DNA of 10,346 bases, from the NCBI GenBank assembly GCA_002452555.1, contig DKER01000108.1, forward strand, positions 1 through 10,346. The letters are read 5' to 3'. Below are positions 7,548 through 10,346 of the stretch, piece by piece. The stretch comes from Fidelibacterota bacterium UBA6817 (GTDB taxonomy: Bacteria; Fidelibacterota; Fidelibacteria; Fidelibacterales; Fidelibacteraceae). The first letter of the stretch is position 1, and each line of letters begins with the position of its first letter. Made by a program: the position numbers and the translations under genes. Under the pieces are notes generated by a model. That model searched no databases and was not told where the DNA came from. It saw only the letters and a program-made list of their open reading frames with translations.

Positions 7548-7564
7548 GTGCCCGCTTACAAAGC

Positions 7565-10222
7565 CTATCTGTCGTCCAGTCTTGCAAGATTTGACATTAA
7601 CAGGGAAAGATTTTCACTCAGGGATTTTTCTTTTTCCCTTTCGAACTGCACCACATTTTCCGGTGCTTTAGCGATAAAATGCGGGTTAAGTAATTTGTTC
7701 CGGACGCCTTCAAGGTGTTTTTTCAAGTTGTCAATTTCTTTGTTCAACCGGTTTTGTTCTTTTTCCACATCTATCAAACCGGCAAGGGGAATATATATTT
7801 CTAGGTTTTCAACGACAGCTGCCGCGCTGAGTTTCGGTTTTTCCAGTCTGGACGCAATTTTAAGTTCATCAATTTTGGCAAGTGCACGGATATACTCATT
7901 TTTTTCCATAAGAATCCGGCGTTGTTCCTCTGTTCCCCCATGAATGAGCACATCCGCCTTTTTTGCCGGCGGGACCGTCATTTCACTTCGAATGGTACGG
8001 ATCGCTGTGATCACATCCATCAGGAGTTTCATTTCCTCTTCCGATTTGTCCGTTCCCGTAAATCTTACTGATTTCGGCCAGGAACTGATCATAATATCCG
8101 ATTCATCCTTCTTTTTTACGGACTGCCAAATTTCTTCCGTTATAAAGGGGGCAAAGGGATGAAGTAATTTCAAAATAGTCCTGAGGACATACACCGCTGT
8201 TCCAAGGGCTGATTCTTTGCGAACCGGGTCGTTCCCGTATAAGGAAGATTTTATCAGTTCAATATACCAGTCGCAAAAATAACCCCATGTAAAATCATAA
8301 ATATCTTTTGCTGCATCGTTAAAGCGATATTTTTTCAGATTGGAATTAACCGATTTAATCACAGCCTGCATTTTGCCGAGTATCCACCGGTCCGGTGTTT
8401 GAAGAGCGGGGCTGTGAGGATCATATGCGTCAAAATTGTAATCCTGAGGACAATTCATCATCACAAATCGGCTGGCATTCCAGAGTTTATTCATAAAATT
8501 CCGGCCGGTTTCAATTCGGTTTTCATCAAAAAGAATATCTTGTCCCTGAGGTGCAATAAGCATTATTCCAAAGCGCAGGGCGTCGGCACCAAAACGGTCA
8601 ATCAGATCAAGGGGATCGGGAGAATTTCCCAGGGATTTACTCATTTTTCGTCCCTGGGCATCCCGTATCAAACCTGTAAAGTAAACATTTTTAAAGGGGA
8701 TATCTCCCGCGAATTCGAGTCCTGCCATGATCATGCGGGCAACCCAGAAAAAGATTATGTCCGGTGCTGTCACCAGATCATCCGTGGGATAATAATATTT
8801 CAGGTCATCATTTTTTTCAGGCCAGTCAAGCGTGGAAAAAGGCCAGAGCCATGAACTGAACCATGTATCAAGAACATCGTCATCCTGTTTGATTTTTTTT
8901 GATCCGCATTGAGGACACACAGCGGGGTCTTCACGAAGGGCATTTTGCCAGCCGCATTCAGGACAAGTAAAAACGGGAATCCTGTGCCCCCACCACAACT
9001 GACGGCTGATACACCAGTCTTTCACATTTTCCAGCCAGTGATTGTAGGTTTTTACCCACCGGTCCGGGCTAAATTTGATGTGACCTTCATTCACAACTTT
9101 CAAGGCAGGTTTGGCCAGTTCATCCATTTTCACAAACCATTGCTCAGAAACACGCGGTTCAATGGGAACGCCGGCTCTTTCACTGAAGCCAACTTTATGG
9201 ATATACTTTTCCACTTTGACTAGTACACCCAGCTTTTCCAGTTCTGCCACAATTTTCTTTCGGGCATGCAGCCGGTCGAGTCCTTCATAATCTGAACCGG
9301 CTTTTTCATTAAGTGTAGCATCGGCATGAAAGATGTTAATAAAGGGAAGGTCGTGTTTGAGCCCGATTTCATAGTCGTTGGGGTCATGACACGGTGTGAT
9401 TTTCAAAGCTCCGGTTCCAAATTCCATTTCCACATACGGATCGGCAATCACAGGAATTTCACGATTTGCAACGGGTAGAATTAAAGTTTTGCCAATGAAA
9501 TCTTTATACCGTTTATCGTCAGGGTGAACGGCCACGGCAGAATCTCCCAGCATGGTTTCAGGGCGGGTCGTGGCAATGGTAAGTCCCCGGGAAGGATCAT
9601 CTTTAAGGCTGTACCGAATGTGCCACAGATGGCCGTGAACCTCTTTGTAAATCACCTCTTCATCGGAAAGAGCCGTCAGTGAAACGGGACACCAGTTCAC
9701 AATACGGGTCCCTTTGTAAATATATCCCTTTTCATACAGGCGGACAAAAACCTCACGAACAGCCTTCGAAAGCCCTTCATCCAAGGTAAAACGCTCCCGG
9801 GACCAGTCACAGGATACGCCCAGCTTTTTCAACTGCTTAATAATTATTCCGCCGTATTTGGTCTTCCAGTCCCATACCAATTGGAGAAATTCATCCCGTG
9901 AAAAATCCTGACGGGTTTTTCCTTCGGCGCGAAGGGATTTTTCCACCGCAGTCTGTGTCGCTATTCCGGCATGATCCGTACCGGGAAGCCAGAGGGTCTC
10001 AAACCCTTCCATCCGGGCTTTACGAACAAGAATATCCTGAAGCGTATTGTTTAGAACATGTCCCATTGTAAGCATGCCGGTAACATTGGGCGGAGGGATC
10101 ATTATTGTATAAGGTTTTTTATCCGGATTGGGTTTTGACTGAAAATAATTTTGGGCGGTCCATTCAGAATACCATTTATCCTCAACCTGAGCAGGGTCAT
10201 AAATTTTCGGCAGTTCTTTCAT
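7565..10222 (-). CDS. valS: Valyl-tRNA synthetase
   Basis: An 885-residue class Ia aminoacyl-tRNA synthetase that charges tRNA-Val in the cytoplasm. The opening ELPKIYDPAQVEDKWY and PPPNVTG (44-50) are diagnostic for ValRS. The HIGH-motif position reads TMGH (52-55), so the first histidine is replaced by threonine. GTDHAGIATQ (82-91) follows. The editing (CP1) domain, which hydrolyses mischarged Thr-tRNA, contains ATTRPETMLGDSAVAVHP (217-234). A zinc-binding CXXC pair lies at C420/C423 and C436/C439. DVLDTWFSSWLWPFSTL (449-465) precedes the intact KMSKS loop (526-530). The anticodon-binding helices run from about 600 to 760, and the C-terminal charged helices (about 815-885) form the ValRS coiled-coil arm. 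The start at 10222 gives the typical N-terminus; AGGA lies about 14 nt upstream, a long spacing. The stop is 28 bp before the DUF4139 gene with no terminator between, so the two are probably cotranscribed. Confidence 0.98.
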   Translation of the reverse strand: MKELPKIYDPAQVEDKWYSEWTAQNYFQSKPNPDKKPYTIMIPPPNVTGMLTMGHVLNNTLQDILVRKARMEGFETLWLPGTDHAGIATQTAVEKSLRAEGKTRQDFSRDEFLQLVWDWKTKYGGIIIKQLKKLGVSCDWSRERFTLDEGLSKAVREVFVRLYEKGYIYKGTRIVNWCPVSLTALSDEEVIYKEVHGHLWHIRYSLKDDPSRGLTIATTRPETMLGDSAVAVHPDDKRYKDFIGKTLILPVANREIPVIADPYVEMEFGTGALKITPCHDPNDYEIGLKHDLPFINIFHADATLNEKAGSDYEGLDRLHARKKIVAELEKLGVLVKVEKYIHKVGFSERAGVPIEPRVSEQWFVKMDELAKPALKVVNEGHIKFSPDRWVKTYNHWLENVKDWCISRQLWWGHRIPVFTCPECGWQNALREDPAVCPQCGSKKIKQDDDVLDTWFSSWLWPFSTLDWPEKNDDLKYYYPTDDLVTAPDIIFFWVARMIMAGLEFAGDIPFKNVYFTGLIRDAQGRKMSKSLGNSPDPLDLIDRFGADALRFGIMLIAPQGQDILFDENRIETGRNFMNKLWNASRFVMMNCPQDYNFDAYDPHSPALQTPDRWILGKMQAVIKSVNSNLKKYRFNDAAKDIYDFTWGYFCDWYIELIKSSLYGNDPVRKESALGTAVYVLRTILKLLHPFAPFITEEIWQSVKKKDESDIMISSWPKSVRFTGTDKSEEEMKLLMDVITAIRTIRSEMTVPPAKKADVLIHGGTEEQRRILMEKNEYIRALAKIDELKIASRLEKPKLSAAAVVENLEIYIPLAGLIDVEKEQNRLNKEIDNLKKHLEGVRNKLLNPHFIAKAPENVVQFEREKEKSLSENLSLLMSNLARLDDR

Positions 10223-10300
10223 GCGTGTTACATTTCCTGTTTTATGCTGTCAATTTTACAATTGTTAAATTTATCAATATAATTGTTTGTATCAAAGAGG
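10223..10300 (-). promoter_or_regulatory. AT-rich valS leader with candidate promoter
   Basis: This very AT-rich stretch precedes valS. The best pair I see is TTGATA (10290-10295) and TAAATT (10268-10273) with a 16-bp spacer; TAAAAT at 10253-10258 is a better -10 but has no -35 at a normal distance. An imperfect 16-bp palindrome centred on ACAATTGT (10254-10269) overlaps the candidate start region and might bind a regulator. No T-box antiterminator motif is present. The exact promoter is uncertain. Confidence 0.3.
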
Positions 10301-10325
10301 GACCTTGTGGGAGCGATGGTTAAAG

Positions 10326-10346
10326 GTTGAGACGTTGAGACGTTGA
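10326..10346. repeat. Short tandem repeat, unit GTTGAGAC, at the right edge
   Basis: The 8-base unit GTTGAGAC occurs twice in full (10326-10333, 10334-10341) and then partly (GTTGA) up to the window end, so the array probably continues beyond it. A diverged copy, GTTAAAG, may precede it at 10319-10325. It lies in noncoding DNA upstream of valS. Its total length and function cannot be judged from here. Confidence 0.6.

Noticed and set aside
7553..7564. GCTT-TGT-AAGC hairpin after valS as a terminator
   Set aside because: The stem is only 4 bp, with no T-run, and lies next to the DUF4139 Shine-Dalgarno; read-through is expected.
7537..7587. Longer N-terminus for the DUF4139 protein starting at 7587
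   Set aside because: It would place 17 mostly charged residues before the signal peptide and overlap valS, while a strong GGAGG is correctly placed for the ATG at 7536.
7548..7943. Plus-strand open frame of 131 codons, Ser/Phe-rich
   Set aside because: It is antisense to the valS coiled-coil region; the composition reflects the Lys/Glu codons of the opposite strand.
8399..8854. Plus-strand open frame of 151 codons
   Set aside because: It is antisense to well-conserved valS coding sequence, has no Shine-Dalgarno and no recognisable protein features.
8893..8900. Run of eight A (coding strand) in valS as a possible slippage or phase-variable site
   Set aside because: The run encodes Lys-Lys-Ile in the zinc-ribbon region of an essential gene with an intact frame; there is no sign of programmed frameshifting.
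10223..10346. T-box riboswitch leader for valS
   Set aside because: The leader visible here lacks the T-box core with its GGTGG and CCGCG parts, and no terminator/antiterminator pair with a T-run is present. A short GGTCCCT on the minus strand is not sufficient.

Overview
The window holds six protein-coding genes, all on the minus strand. Five are complete and the sixth runs off the left edge. In transcription order (right to left) they are: valyl-tRNA synthetase (valS), an exported DUF4139-family protein, the branch-migration helicase RecG, a large membrane protein of the DUF2723 / O-mannosyltransferase-like GT-C group with a TPR-like tail, a family 2 glycosyltransferase, and the first 73 codons of an HPP-family membrane protein. 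No tRNA, rRNA, CRISPR array, insertion sequence or prophage gene is visible. The longest stretch without a gene is 124 bp, at the right edge.

Organism: a bacterium of moderate GC content (estimated by eye, not counted). The DUF2723 protein has the GDNDTFPLWYLQ and RERDY signatures and a C-terminal repeat domain, a form I associate with Bacteroidetes and other FCB-group phyla (for example Marinimicrobia, Cloacimonadota, Calditrichaeota). Weak or missing Shine-Dalgarno sequences at several starts fit this. The assignment is an inference from family knowledge; no marker here fixes a phylum.

Right part (10346-4135): a short period-8 tandem repeat and an AT-rich leader precede valS. The valS, DUF4139 and recG genes are close together (28 bp and 6 bp gaps) and read as one transcription unit. 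valS and recG are housekeeping genes. The DUF4139 protein is exported and has no obvious functional link to them.

Left part (4134-1): a 92 bp gap with a small dyad separates recG from the DUF2723 gene. The DUF2723 gene is followed at 37 bp by a GT2 glycosyltransferase, and an intrinsic-terminator-like hairpin fills that gap. Together these two genes suggest envelope or protein glycosylation. The HPP gene then has its own promoter, with a near-consensus sigma70-type -35/-10 pair (TTGATA, 17 bp, TATAAT) and a 9-bp dyad at the predicted transcription start.

I see no convincing new multi-gene system. The most interesting local signals are regulatory. The hairpin before the glycosyltransferase contains a well-spaced Shine-Dalgarno/AUG pair that is out of frame with the gene, and the true start has no ribosome binding site. 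A dyad lies at the HPP transcription start. The function of the DUF4139 protein also remains open.
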